Below are positions 54,101 through 63,590 of a stretch of DNA of 64,000 bases, piece after piece. Each line of letters opens with the position of its first letter. The stretch's first letter is position 1. The translations under genes and the position numbers were made by a program. The stretch comes from Bin80 sp965207565 (lineage in GTDB: Bacteria > Bacteroidota > Rhodothermia > Rhodothermales > Bin80). The stretch covers positions 62,001 through 126,000 of the forward strand of contig CBDBMQ010000024.1 of the NCBI GenBank assembly GCA_965207565.1, in the 5' to 3' direction. The notes under the pieces were generated by a model. It worked only from the letters and a program-made list of their open reading frames with translations, was not told the DNA's origin and did not search any database.

Positions 54101-54761
54101 CTGCATCCCAAGTGATAGCCTCAGGTGGCAGACTGTCCGCCAGTGTAATACGTTTATATCTGGCGATATATGCATCTAGATCTCCATCCTGGTCCACATC
54201 CGCCAATGTAGCTGTGGTGCTCGCATAGGATGAACGAAGACCGGACGCATCTGCAGCTTGAGTGAATGCACCTTCTCCTGTATTCAGATATACTGCTCCC
54301 GGCCCAAAGGGCATGGTGAGGAGCAGGTCCAGATCCTCGTCTCCGTCCAGATCAATCATCACCACCCCGGACGTATTCTCACCTGTACGATCCAATCCCG
54401 ACCAGGTCGAAATATCTTCAAACTGCCAATTTCCGAGGTTCCGATAGAGTACATCCGGCGCTGCCAGCCGAGCCACATATACATCTGGCAGCCCATCTCC
54501 GGTCACATCTCCGATGGCAACCCCGGAACCGTGCATCATATGCCTATTTTTGGGAATCGCATCGAGAGAGACCTGATTCTCTGCGACCATCCCTGAGTGC
54601 TGTGCAGTCACTTCAGTGAATCCTGTCCGGGAGCGGCCTTTCACATCCAACTCCCGGTAGCGGAACCCCTCCCCCTGAACCCACACAGACGTTGAATCTG
54701 TACAGCCCGTCATGAAAAATAGAAGGGCGGTGGCGATGAAGTAAAGAGGATTGGCACGCAT
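51156..54761 (-). CDS. Large FG-GAP repeat lipoprotein with ASPIC/UnbV domains
   Basis: A 1201-residue lipoprotein (signal ending in FFMTGC, C20). Many FG-GAP units are visible, e.g. DVTGDGLPDVYVARL, DLDGDEDLDLLLTM, DVDQDGDLDAYIARY and DLDADGDLDIVTNRF. An ASPIC/UnbV domain lies at about 590-680 (NTAGIGATIRVE, GGSYLSSNQYMAVFA) and a second, divergent one ends the protein. Two propellers separated by an ASPIC domain are likely. First gene of the operon; function unknown, probably adhesion or outer-surface binding. Confidence 0.87.
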   Translation of the reverse strand: MRANPLYFIATALLFFMTGCTDSTSVWVQGEGFRYRELDVKGRSRTGFTEVTAQHSGMVAENQVSLDAIPKNRHMMHGSGVAIGDVTGDGLPDVYVARLAAPDVLYRNLGNWQFEDISTWSGLDRTGENTSGVVMIDLDGDEDLDLLLTMPFGPGAVYLNTGEGAFTQAADASGLRSSYASTTATLADVDQDGDLDAYIARYKRITLADSLPPEAITWDAVLQEYELESREEFQTHYRFTRVGSKVIRDELAEPDGFYLNDGSGQFSEVSWTGGSFLDAEGLPLTSIPRDWALTAKFYDVTGDGITDLYVCNDFNSPDELWIGLGDGRFQRAPAHTLRKTSNATMSVDFGDVNKDGITDFFTTDMLSRDYALRLRQRNTRIPLEPLLGDESFRPQEMQNTLMIGRGDATFAELAWFAEIAASDWSWATSFIDIDLDGWEDILITTGHVFDVQDLDAQMIEQRSMAAMPSWKEARKLVLDFPPLALNNVAFRNRKDLTFEDMPGGWGFGQDADVAHGMAMGDLDADGDLDIVTNRFNAPPGVYRNTGGADRLAVILEGKSPNTAGIGATIRVECADLPQQTKQMSAGGSYLSSNQYMAVFAMKDQPCQIEVNWPLGQRSRIQVDEGNRLYVIEESGTAKAPEFQVHQPMYQLHQKFRPVIEHDFDDFALQPLLPWRLSRRGPALAAVDIDKDGHDELLQGGGRDHMIRLDGTPILDSLRGDAAGLLAYPMDNGLTRIIVGESNDERFRDSSWVHIYDINADAEKVHHQKLPFGLAVPGPLSAADIDSDGDLDLFVGGHFIPGHYPAPASSRVYLNQEGTFRISNQFSEPLRGLGLVNGSVFGDLDGDGFSDLILATEWGAVRVFKGGLDGLTDHTESLGFASFKGWWRGVALGDFDGDGALDIVASNAGWNQRYGRSTQVRLSYGDFNSNGRTNMLESFLDPATETYRPSRILADLVQVMAAPIQMRIASHREFSTISADELLPIRGAARVEANTYASGIFLNRGDHFEYHPLHPEAQYSAGISPVVLDANQDGHEDIVLSQNWFAYPLSTPRQDAGRGLLLLGDGDGTFTPAGRSGFEVYGEGRAVSVGDFDGDRQHEIAFAQYNGPTLVYKKTSAKEKIYIQFDSPADAVGVVLRVVYSDGTRGPARIVTAGTGYWSQNAQSTILGLRDSSATAVEVTWPNQKPIIMNLEGKDGVLTLQK

Positions 54762-55507
54762 CCGATTATCCTAAAGTCAGCCCCATATTATGCCGGCTTC
54801 AGCAAAGAGGTCATACGCAATGGACCACCGATCCTGCAGAGCACGACCATCAAATGGATGACCGTTTTGGAAGTGCATGGATCGAAAAAGTTTAAGCGCC
54901 TGCAGTACTGATCAATGTAGTACTCCTTGCCCTGATATATGTGCAGATCCCTCAGAGAACCATCTATTCACGAAATTATCCGATCCGCTGTGTCTAAATC
55001 ACAACAACCCGAACTTTCCAGAATATCTCCATCACGCGTCTGCGACCTTCCGAAACGAACCGTCTCGGAGGCGAGGCGACCCTCAAATCCATTCAAGCCA
55101 TCGAAAACAAGGGAACCGCATCTCTTTCGCCGACTAGGAACCACCTAAATGTCGGGCTGGGTTCACAGAACACAAAGTCCAGCTTTTACTCAGGTTTACT
55201 GGCATAGGGCGGGCAGCGTTAGAGGCCTCTTGTCAACCACATTCACCATCCTCAACCCTAAATGCCACAAACACAACCCAAATTCGATAATGGATCTCTC
55301 ATGCATATGGAAAATGTTCAGAGTCAAATTCTGAAACCATTCGAGGGAGGCTTGGGCTAGCAACAAGACTGCCTCTCTGCTGAGATGGTCAGTCGCAGTA
55401 TTCTTGTTTATGAGGAAAATTTGGGCAAATTGGTGTCGTTGGCTAAGTTCACTTGGATATGATTGGAAAAACTCGTTCATGTGAGCCAAAGGAACAGTCT
55501 TACCATT
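54762..55507. other. Gap with weak coding traces only
   Basis: No firm gene. On the plus strand 54939-55148 reads IHEIIRSAVSKSQQPELSRI, somewhat like a broken helix-turn-helix protein. On the minus strand 55480-55196 gives a 94-residue frame (MNEFFQSYPSELSQRHQFAQ...) with plausible composition but no family. Neither is supported enough to call. Confidence 0.3.
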
Positions 55508-55548
55508 CCAACGTCACAGTTTTTAGTACTATAAAACTGTGACGTTGG
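55508..55548. repeat. Perfect 16-bp inverted repeat
   Basis: CCAACGTCACAGTTTT at 55508-55523 and its exact complement at 55533-55548, with the 9-base loop TAGTACTAT, itself nearly palindromic. A hairpin of this quality suggests an IS end, an integration or replication site, or a structured RNA. No T-tract follows. Confidence 0.75.
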
Positions 55549-55553
55549 GGTAA

Positions 55554-55691
55554 ACAAAAAGTGTCCCGGACCGGTACAAGTCGCGGTTTGTGTCTGAAAA
55601 ACGGGCATACTTTGATAAACAGATATTCTGGATGCTTTACGTTGATCAGGATCTCGGATATGCCTTGAATGAAGGCAAGATCGGACTATAA
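55554..55691 (+). pseudogene. Coding remnant after the 16-bp hairpin
   Basis: Forty-five codons after a TAA read DRYKSRFVSEKRAYFDKQIF and YVDQDLGYALNEGKIGL then a stop: protein-like, no start, family not recognised. It is probably the 3' end of a lost gene brought with the hairpin. Confidence 0.3.
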
Positions 55692-55776
55692 TGCGAGGTT
55701 TGCTCTACCAAAAAGAACTCTCAGTTAAATTTCAAAAATGATTGCACAGTGAACGATCATCAAAGATGTCCAAAAC

Positions 55777-56607
55777 ATGAACCGTATAGATTCAGTAGAC
55801 CATTCCACATCCCACACTTCCGACATACTCCTAAGGGCTGGTCGAAATTCGGATTACTTGCCTGGAATCGCCAACCCATTGTCAATAAGCCGATTTTCCT
55901 CTAACGAATATGAGTTAGATATTTTTAAAGACTCTGAGGCTACATATCGGAGACATATTCCTCAGCATGCTATTCGTTCAGTTGGTCAAGAAGCTATGTT
56001 GAAGGCTTCAATTGCTCCGAATAATCAATCAGTTGGAGAACGCCGTTCGTCTCCCTTTATGGCAACCCCCGACAGCTTCAGATTCAATTTTTACGATCAA
56101 GCTTTCTATGATCTGTTAAGAGATATGCCCTCGTCAAATGTCTCTATGCCAAAGTCAATTATTCTGACTGAGCTTCTTCAAAGCCCAACCTATCTGGCTA
56201 CTCAAATTAATGGTGTAGCTCGTCACGAAGATATATTTGATATTCTGGATCTCGCGAATCACCAAAAAATTGTAGAGCGCCTTAGGTATCTGCACGAAAT
56301 TACCCGAGATGATGATCCAGAAGATCCTGCCATGAAGTTTCTGTCACTAAGGGAATTGGCCCTGTTTTTTACCGGTGATGGCAACTCACTGCCTTATCCC
56401 CAGATTGGGATAAGCCCTGACGGATCGTTACAAGCTGAATGGCGCTCAAGAAAAGCATCCGCAGTAATGAAATTCTTAACTGATGGGAATACCCGTTTTG
56501 CGGGAACGATGGGCAACCAAGATGACCGGCAGACTATTCAGGGTTCAGGTACAAAAAACCACGCTCTGCAGTCTATTCTGCGTTTTATTGATCATTCCTA
56601 TAGCTAG
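55777..56607 (+). CDS. Hypothetical protein, first gene of the TPR/PIN cassette
   Basis: A 276-residue protein with no recognised family name. N-terminal third polar; middle helical (DQAFYDLLRDMP); the last 100 residues contain SLRELALFFTGDG, then PQIGISPDGSLQAEWRSRKAS and VMKFLTDGNTRFAG, a pattern I have seen in uncharacterised accessory proteins. Six bases separate it from the next gene, whose start follows a purine-rich AGGGGG run, one of the few Shine-Dalgarno-like sequences here. Confidence 0.65.
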   Translation: MNRIDSVDHSTSHTSDILLRAGRNSDYLPGIANPLSISRFSSNEYELDIFKDSEATYRRHIPQHAIRSVGQEAMLKASIAPNNQSVGERRSSPFMATPDSFRFNFYDQAFYDLLRDMPSSNVSMPKSIILTELLQSPTYLATQINGVARHEDIFDILDLANHQKIVERLRYLHEITRDDDPEDPAMKFLSLRELALFFTGDGNSLPYPQIGISPDGSLQAEWRSRKASAVMKFLTDGNTRFAGTMGNQDDRQTIQGSGTKNHALQSILRFIDHSYS

Positions 56608-56613
56608 GGGGGC

Positions 56614-57045
56614 ATGTCCAACTCAGAGATAAGCGAAGATCACCACATTTCTAGATATTGCAAGCCTTCAGCTGTTGGCGATAACGGACTACCGCTTGCA
56701 GCTGCATTTGAACTCAGGGATGGTGAAGACTATCTATCAGTGAATTGGCTTGAGTTTTTCGAGACATCGGACTTGTCTCAAGCTATAGATTTTGTTCGTC
56801 AGGCTTTTAAGAAAAAGAAATACGAAGTTAGACCTAATGGTAAGTTTGTTTCGTTACAGGTCGGTAAGGTAAAAGAAGTGATTCTCCGTAACGGTCACCT
56901 GCCCGTCAAAATCATTCACTTTGATGAAGAAGATGATCCATCTCATGGTGGTGTCTACGGATACACCGCTTCTGATGAATTAATTTCCACAGAGATTGCG
57001 GAACTGGCTCATGCTGAGGATATGCATCCAGGCAGGTTACCTTAG
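56614..57045 (+). CDS. Conserved hypothetical protein, second gene of the TPR/PIN cassette
   Basis: A 143-residue protein. Recognisable features: DHHISRYCKPSAV (9-21), DYLSVNWLEFF (39-49), NGKFVSLQVG and DDPSHGGVYGY. I recall this HxxRYC...YLSVNWLE...DPSH-GVYG layout from a conserved family without known function, usually beside a partner gene as here. His, Cys and Asp residues could form a metal or catalytic site. It lies 195 bases upstream of the 2001-residue gene. Confidence 0.7.
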   Translation: MSNSEISEDHHISRYCKPSAVGDNGLPLAAAFELRDGEDYLSVNWLEFFETSDLSQAIDFVRQAFKKKKYEVRPNGKFVSLQVGKVKEVILRNGHLPVKIIHFDEEDDPSHGGVYGYTASDELISTEIAELAHAEDMHPGRLP

Positions 57046-57240
57046 CGACACTGTATTTGGCTTAAAACGATGCTGTTGACCTTACGATGAGTACTCCGTC
57101 TCCAAACCCCAGAGACAGAACACCGATTGAGCTGGTGAGTACGTCCCTTGGACTTAAGAAGTCGCTGAAATAAAGCCTCGCCAGGTTGATGTATATTTTC
57201 CACCCGAACTGTCTCAATTTCCGTGGCACTCGATTGACTT

Positions 57241-60200
57241 ATGCAACTCTTGATTTGGCTCGCTACTGTCTGTGGAGAAACCGTTATCCGATCTTTTTTG
57301 ATGCAGAGGATTGAGAAGCTTCTAGGCAAGCCCTTGGATGAGTGTGAAAAGGAAATTGATAAAGCTATTGAACACGCCAGCTCAGTATTCCACAAATACT
57401 ACGGTGACCGCTACGGAGCACCTAATTCAACTTTCATGGATCATGAAGGCAATCAAAAGAAACTCCTACGATCCACATTCCCCCGGGGAAAACGCTTAAC
57501 TGCTGCTGACCTTAATCTTGAAGGATTTGATGGATCTTCCAAGGCATCTGAAGAGGCTGCAAATTTTTTTCTTAAGACATTTTATGATGCCATAGATCAG
57601 ACCAGTTCGCGCACCCTAGATCGTAATCTGTCACTTCAGGAGGCAAAACGCGAACGTTCTGGAATTCGTGAAGGAGTTGATAGAACAGAAGCCCAAGCTC
57701 AATTGACTAATGCAAAAATAGACGGGATTGACCGCAAGATTGACGCTGCCCTCAATAGGAATGTCTTCCCAGACACAATTCGAGCCCTGATCACCAAACC
57801 ACATCTCAAAAAGTTATCAAAACTCATGGAGATGGGGCAAGCCAAGGACGCGCTTGCCTACGCTAAAGAACGAATCAAAGAAATTGATGCTGCTCTCAAA
57901 GAAGATGCCAGCCCCGGAAATGATTATGTAGGGGCATTACGCACATATCGTCAGCGGCTCCTGCTTGCGGCTGCATCGGCGGCCAGTTGGCAGGGCGACA
58001 TTGAGGCTGGTCGTGCATTTTGGTGGCGCGCTTGTAACCTTGGTTCAATTGATTCCGAATGGCATAAACAGGCTGCAATAACACTTTTTAATATCGGACT
58101 CAAAGACGAACTTCAGTCTCTCGTGGACCAGATGGATCAAACAAGCGAAGTGTATCAAAAGATCGCTGCTCCTTGTCTTGCCTATCTCGAAAAAGATTGG
58201 TCCAAGGTAGATAAACTGCTCGCTGATGCCCAGAGTGCAGACAAAATTCTCCAACGCGTTGAGGCCCGACTCCGTATCATTGATTTTCGAGACACTGATG
58301 CTGTCAAGCTTACGGCTCGGCTCTTGGATCAAACTGACGATGATACAGTCCTTCCGGTCGTCAATCTAATCCGTGCGCAATTGACACTTGACCTAATAAA
58401 GCGGGTAATCGGAGAATATACTCCCCTTGATTACGACCGCCGTCCCCTCATCAACAATCTGGTTAATCGCATAGATGTGGCATTGAACACGACAGAGACT
58501 GACTCCTTCTTTCGAGCACAAGCCCTCGGCTGCCTTGGTATAGCTGCGGAACTTCTTCGAGATGATGAACTCAACGAGCGATTTAAGAACGAGGTTGGGA
58601 TGTTAGATGGAAAAATTCGTTCATCCGTTTTTCCTCTACATGATTCAAGATCAACGCCAGACAAAATTCATCTCCTTCAAGCTGAAGGTCATTTTGATGC
58701 CAATAGGGCTGCAATTCTGAAAGCCGAGTTATATCAAGATTCGGTGTTACCAGAAAACGTTGAGTCTGAACTCTATGAAGCGCTCTATGCCAGCGTGGAC
58801 AAACAGCAGAGAAAGTATGCACTTCTTCTCCTCACACAACATTTGCGCCAAACAAACCGAACCGAGGAGGCACGGCGACTGATTGATGCCACACATTTAA
58901 GACCCGCAGACAATTGGCTCGTTCGTGCCAAGAATCTTCCTGCCGATGAAACACCTCTTGATATAGTCAACGAAGTTGAGGCATTTCCACTGGATGTAGG
59001 CGTAATTGAGCACCTTGCCCAGTTTACTCTATCCACCGCCAAATTTATCTCTCCAGAAAACCCGCAGTTTGACAAAGCCGATTTGAACCGTGCTGAAGAG
59101 GCTGTCCGCTGGACCACTCGTCTGGTAGAGGTTCTGCCATCTAGATCATCAAGACTCCGTTATGCTTGGGCCCTGTACGCTGCTCGGTGCTACAAGAAGC
59201 TCCTAACGATCAGCCAAGATCTTGATCCAATATATGCCGAGCAGGCCATCGAATTTGAAGCATGGGCGCTTATCGGACTTGGCCGAAGGATCGAGGCCAT
59301 TGACTGTTTCATTTCTGCCAGTAAAATATATCCCGAATCTATCCACTTTGTTGTCCATGCGGCTCGCTTTCTCTTGATCGAAAACCGACCGGAGGAAGCT
59401 AAAAATCTCCTTGAACCGCACGTTACTGCTGGCTCCCAAGATCCTAACATCTTGCTTTTTTATGCCCAGTCAATCCAGAATCAAGCACCAAATTCACAGG
59501 ATCACGCACCACGAGCGTTTGACCTGTTTGTTCAGGCATATGATCTGCAACCTGATCCCAATATTGCTCAAAGGGCTTGGCAAGCAGCACGAGCCGCTGG
59601 AAGGGAGCAAGAGGCAAAACGTTTCTTCAATGCTATGATGGCAGAGGCACCTATTAAGGTTGTGAAGACTAGGGATGACTTTATTCAAGCCATGCAGGCA
59701 GCAAGCGATAACCGCCACGCCGTCCAGATAGAAGGAGGGTTTGAATTTATGGCCGAAATGGTCCGAAAGGATGGGGAACGTTCCCACCTGCTGGGAAAAT
59801 TTCTTCGTGCACACATGCTCGCATACGTTGATTTTTTTCGACATTCTGGGCGATCCTGGGAATTCTGGACCATTTGGACACAGCAATTTAAGCAACGAAG
59901 TTCTGAGGGAAAAATATCGCTCGGAGGGTTCTCCGTACTGGCAGACTGGCCGTCTGTACGTCCAAGGTATAATCGCCAGCATAATGTTGAAGACATCAAT
60001 CTATTTCTTGATAGGACTGCAATCCTTACGCTCGGCGTTTTGGGTCCAGAGACGGCAAAGCAACTTCTGGTCGCTCTGGAAAAGTGTTACGTACAGGCAG
60101 GCACGCTCGAAGAACTGCACCAGGACTTGACGCGAATTGAGGGACATTTACTTGATGGCAATGCAGTTCCTTACGTCAAAGCAGCCCACTTTTTTCGCCA

Positions 60201-63200
60201 AAGACGAGATGCTATTGTCACTTATTCTGACGAGATAGAATCGGCAGTTCCAAGTGATCCAGATCTTGGGGCACGCCGTGTAGATCTGGGGGTTGCATTT
60301 TTCCATAATGCGCGCTACGTCACAGATTCAGACAATTCACAGGACTGGCCGGATGGTGCAAATCGGCTGAGAATCTCGTCTGCTGCTCTTTTGACCTCGC
60401 TCCATGAAAGCGGAGAGGTCTCGGCTGACGAAGCAAAAGACGCGGCGGAAAACTATCCCAATACATTTGGAGAATGGAAAACTGCGTCGCCTCAATCAAT
60501 TCCCGAGGCAATCGTATTCGACGAGTACTCAATTTTGGATTGGATAGGCACCGGGCTGGCCAACATACTGGGAAGTCGCGTCAAAATAGGACCGTGGGTG
60601 TGGATGCGTATCTCCGAAGAGTCTGAGCGCCAAGAGGCTATGGAATTAGCACATGAGCGACTAAAAGACATCCGAAGGGTACTTCAAACGGCATTTGATG
60701 AAGGCATTCTTGTTGAGATTGAAGCGAATAGTGATGCTGGCACACAGGAGAATGTGAATGAAAAACCTGGCGAAGAAGCCTTGCACATCAAGGAACTTTG
60801 GTCAGGTGCACTCAGATCACTTCAAACAGCACAGTCTCATGAATTTCAGCTCTGGGCAGACGACCGATTCTATACCCTGTTGCTGATGAGGCTGGGAGGA
60901 CCCACGAAAATAGGGCCGGAGATTGAGGCGATTCGTGGTCCCTTTATCAACTGGGCACAAGAGAGACCACCGATTTCAACCATGGAGCTCCTTGATCAAC
61001 TCTCCTCGGCTGAGTGCCTGACTCATAAAATAGCACAGGATGCTGCGGCCAAGCTCTTCGCGCAAGGATATCGCACTGCACATCCAATACTCCTCACGCA
61101 CACTCTCCGTCAATTCCCGGTGCCAAAGTCAGGTTCGCTTACGTATCCTTTCCGGGAACTCGCCAGTGCAATTACAGAGATTCCTCACTATTTCACACGG
61201 ACATTCGACGATCTTTACGGAAATAGAGACGGATTCATTCGCATGGCAGCAATGGGTATGGCAGAGCGACTCATTGTTGGTGTCTGGGAAGCAGAGGGCC
61301 TTAGTAATGATGAGCGCTGTGTGCTGGCTGATGCATTTTTGGAATCCATTGAATGCGTGTTCAGAGAAGCAAGCCCCAAGGTCACTGGACATCGATCTGA
61401 CCCTACCCCAATCCTCTTTTGGCGAGGGGTGACATCCGGGCTTCAGATGATGCCAGTTCAAGATGAACGCCGGTTTAAGCTTCGCTATGATGCACTTCGC
61501 TGGCTCGGAAAAGCCGCAGTTCAGCGGACTGAACAACGTGAAAGTATCGTTCGGTTACTTGAAGATAACGTGCTTGATTCCCTGAAATATGTCCTCAAGT
61601 CTCTACAGGAAAGTGGTGAAATGGGACGCTTATCACAAGCTATAGCTGCCTTTGTAGTTCCTGTACTCATTCCACTTACCGATACGGATCTCATCAATAC
61701 ACTTGATCCGCTTATGCGTAGGACAATCGGTATCTTGGCCCGACTCGATAGGGATGGCCGAATTAACACGCATTTCTACGCTACCTCCGACAAGGAAAGT
61801 ACACTGCTGAAGATTTCCGAAGAACAAAAGGAGGAGGTTGCGGCTGAAGTTGTGGTACGCGCAGTGAACGGTGACTTGAATTTTCAAAGGTTGATTTACG
61901 CCACCGATGTGGTCTTCAGTTACCCGCACCCGGTTCCAGTAGAGTGGACAGATGCGGGCTTCCCCGCTGACGAAGAACTTCGTATAAAAGTTCGATGTTC
62001 GCTTTTTACGCTACTATGGAGTGCCCCCCCCGAGCTTCGAGAGATAGTAGTTCCTCTCATCATCTTCCACCTATCTGCCCTTGACCCGGCTCTTGCTTAC
62101 CGGATCTTATTGCAAGAAGATGACTTGCTCAGTGATAATCCAGAAAAAGCGAGAGAGTCCCGGGACAGAGTGGGAATTGACTTGCTGCGGAGCGGATATT
62201 TTGATCTCCAGCGTAACCTTGTTCACGCTGTGCAGCGCTTTAGCCAGTACGATGCAAACGCCTTTTCCCAGTTCATAGGCTGGATTGGAAAAGAGGCCGC
62301 CCACACTCTGGCTAGCCGCTCAATAGCTCCACGCGTTTGGAAAACCGGAGCGTTATTAATGCCCGTATCACATTTTCTCGGACGAGCTCTGTTGAGTAAT
62401 CAGTTTGACGATGAGGGGCTTGTACTTGAGCATGCTAAGAGATTGATCAGTTCTGATGATAGTCGGGATGGAAATAATGTCAAATTTCCAGCCCTGATAA
62501 AATGGCTGGAAGACAAAATATCTGTTGCCGAAAATGCAGACGATCCATTCGTTGCTGCCTGGGCACTCCGTGTAGTCCTGTTGGTTCTTACGAAGATGAA
62601 TCAAGACCTTCAGTTGAATATCAATGGGCGCATGGTTAAAGTTTCAGATTGGGCTACCAATTATATTTTAATCGCACTCGCACCAAATATCAACCAGCCT
62701 TCTGAAATTGAGCAGCGGATGATTGATCGCCGTCGACTCGCGTCAGCGGCATTGTTACTTGCCACATTCACCTGCAATGGACACAAGCATCTAGAAGCTT
62801 ACAGCCAGGAAGAAGATCCTTTAGCAATATGGTTAGAGCATGTATGGCTCGTAACAACCAAGCTCCAAGTTGCCCTAGTTGGGCTACGGGGAGGTGTTTC
62901 GAATGCCGCCGAAGCAGCCGCTGAGGCTGTACAAGAGCTTGAATTGGATACTCCTAATGTTCCGATTGACGCGTTTGACCCGTTTGCATTTGGTTCTAGT
63001 GGTAATGATATCGGCATAACACTTACCTTGACTGCTATACTGAAGGTAGTGCATGGGCATTCTGATGAGTGCCCAGTCTGGTGGACTGACACAATTCATA
63101 ATCTAGTGGAAAAATTTGCGAATGAAGGCTCGGACGAAATTCCCCCGAGCGAGGAGGAACTCAGCAATCGCTTTGGATTAGCTGCTCCCCTTCGCGTACG

Positions 63201-63246
63201 GCCAATTGCTCAGCAATTAATAAAATCCTTATCAATTTCGAACTAA
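57241..63246 (+). CDS. Giant TPR/HEAT-repeat protein with PIN-like motifs
   Basis: A 2001-residue soluble protein. Residues about 150-900 are helical hairpins with TPR features (AWALIGLGRRIEAIDCFISA, AARFLLIENRPEEAKNLLEP). Residues about 918-1040 look like the PIN domain known from large TPR proteins: INLFLDRTAILTLGVLG (D924), TLEELHQDL (E957/E958) and YVTDSDNSQD (D1029). A second PIN-like strand, IVFDEYSILDWIG (D1094), follows. Residues 1200-2001 are HEAT-like helices. No P-loop was seen. An alternative start is the ATG at 57301. It could be a nuclease-bearing sensor in conflict with phages or plasmids. Confidence 0.72.
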   Translation: MQLLIWLATVCGETVIRSFLMQRIEKLLGKPLDECEKEIDKAIEHASSVFHKYYGDRYGAPNSTFMDHEGNQKKLLRSTFPRGKRLTAADLNLEGFDGSSKASEEAANFFLKTFYDAIDQTSSRTLDRNLSLQEAKRERSGIREGVDRTEAQAQLTNAKIDGIDRKIDAALNRNVFPDTIRALITKPHLKKLSKLMEMGQAKDALAYAKERIKEIDAALKEDASPGNDYVGALRTYRQRLLLAAASAASWQGDIEAGRAFWWRACNLGSIDSEWHKQAAITLFNIGLKDELQSLVDQMDQTSEVYQKIAAPCLAYLEKDWSKVDKLLADAQSADKILQRVEARLRIIDFRDTDAVKLTARLLDQTDDDTVLPVVNLIRAQLTLDLIKRVIGEYTPLDYDRRPLINNLVNRIDVALNTTETDSFFRAQALGCLGIAAELLRDDELNERFKNEVGMLDGKIRSSVFPLHDSRSTPDKIHLLQAEGHFDANRAAILKAELYQDSVLPENVESELYEALYASVDKQQRKYALLLLTQHLRQTNRTEEARRLIDATHLRPADNWLVRAKNLPADETPLDIVNEVEAFPLDVGVIEHLAQFTLSTAKFISPENPQFDKADLNRAEEAVRWTTRLVEVLPSRSSRLRYAWALYAARCYKKLLTISQDLDPIYAEQAIEFEAWALIGLGRRIEAIDCFISASKIYPESIHFVVHAARFLLIENRPEEAKNLLEPHVTAGSQDPNILLFYAQSIQNQAPNSQDHAPRAFDLFVQAYDLQPDPNIAQRAWQAARAAGREQEAKRFFNAMMAEAPIKVVKTRDDFIQAMQAASDNRHAVQIEGGFEFMAEMVRKDGERSHLLGKFLRAHMLAYVDFFRHSGRSWEFWTIWTQQFKQRSSEGKISLGGFSVLADWPSVRPRYNRQHNVEDINLFLDRTAILTLGVLGPETAKQLLVALEKCYVQAGTLEELHQDLTRIEGHLLDGNAVPYVKAAHFFRQRRDAIVTYSDEIESAVPSDPDLGARRVDLGVAFFHNARYVTDSDNSQDWPDGANRLRISSAALLTSLHESGEVSADEAKDAAENYPNTFGEWKTASPQSIPEAIVFDEYSILDWIGTGLANILGSRVKIGPWVWMRISEESERQEAMELAHERLKDIRRVLQTAFDEGILVEIEANSDAGTQENVNEKPGEEALHIKELWSGALRSLQTAQSHEFQLWADDRFYTLLLMRLGGPTKIGPEIEAIRGPFINWAQERPPISTMELLDQLSSAECLTHKIAQDAAAKLFAQGYRTAHPILLTHTLRQFPVPKSGSLTYPFRELASAITEIPHYFTRTFDDLYGNRDGFIRMAAMGMAERLIVGVWEAEGLSNDERCVLADAFLESIECVFREASPKVTGHRSDPTPILFWRGVTSGLQMMPVQDERRFKLRYDALRWLGKAAVQRTEQRESIVRLLEDNVLDSLKYVLKSLQESGEMGRLSQAIAAFVVPVLIPLTDTDLINTLDPLMRRTIGILARLDRDGRINTHFYATSDKESTLLKISEEQKEEVAAEVVVRAVNGDLNFQRLIYATDVVFSYPHPVPVEWTDAGFPADEELRIKVRCSLFTLLWSAPPELREIVVPLIIFHLSALDPALAYRILLQEDDLLSDNPEKARESRDRVGIDLLRSGYFDLQRNLVHAVQRFSQYDANAFSQFIGWIGKEAAHTLASRSIAPRVWKTGALLMPVSHFLGRALLSNQFDDEGLVLEHAKRLISSDDSRDGNNVKFPALIKWLEDKISVAENADDPFVAAWALRVVLLVLTKMNQDLQLNINGRMVKVSDWATNYILIALAPNINQPSEIEQRMIDRRRLASAALLLATFTCNGHKHLEAYSQEEDPLAIWLEHVWLVTTKLQVALVGLRGGVSNAAEAAAEAVQELELDTPNVPIDAFDPFAFGSSGNDIGITLTLTAILKVVHGHSDECPVWWTDTIHNLVEKFANEGSDEIPPSEEELSNRFGLAAPLRVRPIAQQLIKSLSISN

Positions 63247-63590
63247 TCTTCAATCGTGGTTCCCAGTTCTTTGATCCTGGACGCGTTCTTCGCCATATTT
63301 GATAGTTGGCGATCTTGGAAATCAGAGTTCAACAAGATTTAGCCAAGCACATGTTTACAATTTCTGTGATGCCGCTGGGGACTACTCCAACAGTTTAAGG
63401 AATGCTGAAATTCTGTGATTTAAACAATCCGAAACCATCCCTACATAGTGCCTGTCAGAAAACTTAAGCATTTTGGGAGGTCCGATCTCGTTTTCGCCTT
63501 TAATTTTTTCAAAACCCGGAATTTTACTCTGCGGGTTTGATATCCTTTCTCCCAGTTCACAATTACTGCTCTTGGGCCTGAACATTTGCG

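Noticed and set aside
57091..57177. Short plus-strand frame (MSTPSPNPRDRTPIELV...) before the giant gene
   Set aside because: Looks like a protein N-terminus, but it stops after 28 codons and is not in frame with the giant gene; could be an old start or chance.
57042..57395. Minus-strand 117-codon frame at the start of the giant TPR gene
   Set aside because: It overlaps the coding start of the 2001-residue gene and has no recognisable domain.
63382..63585. Minus-strand 67-codon frame after the giant TPR gene
   Set aside because: Plausible composition at its end (HYVGMVSDCLNHRISAFLKL) but no homologue recalled, no coupling to a neighbour; left uncalled.
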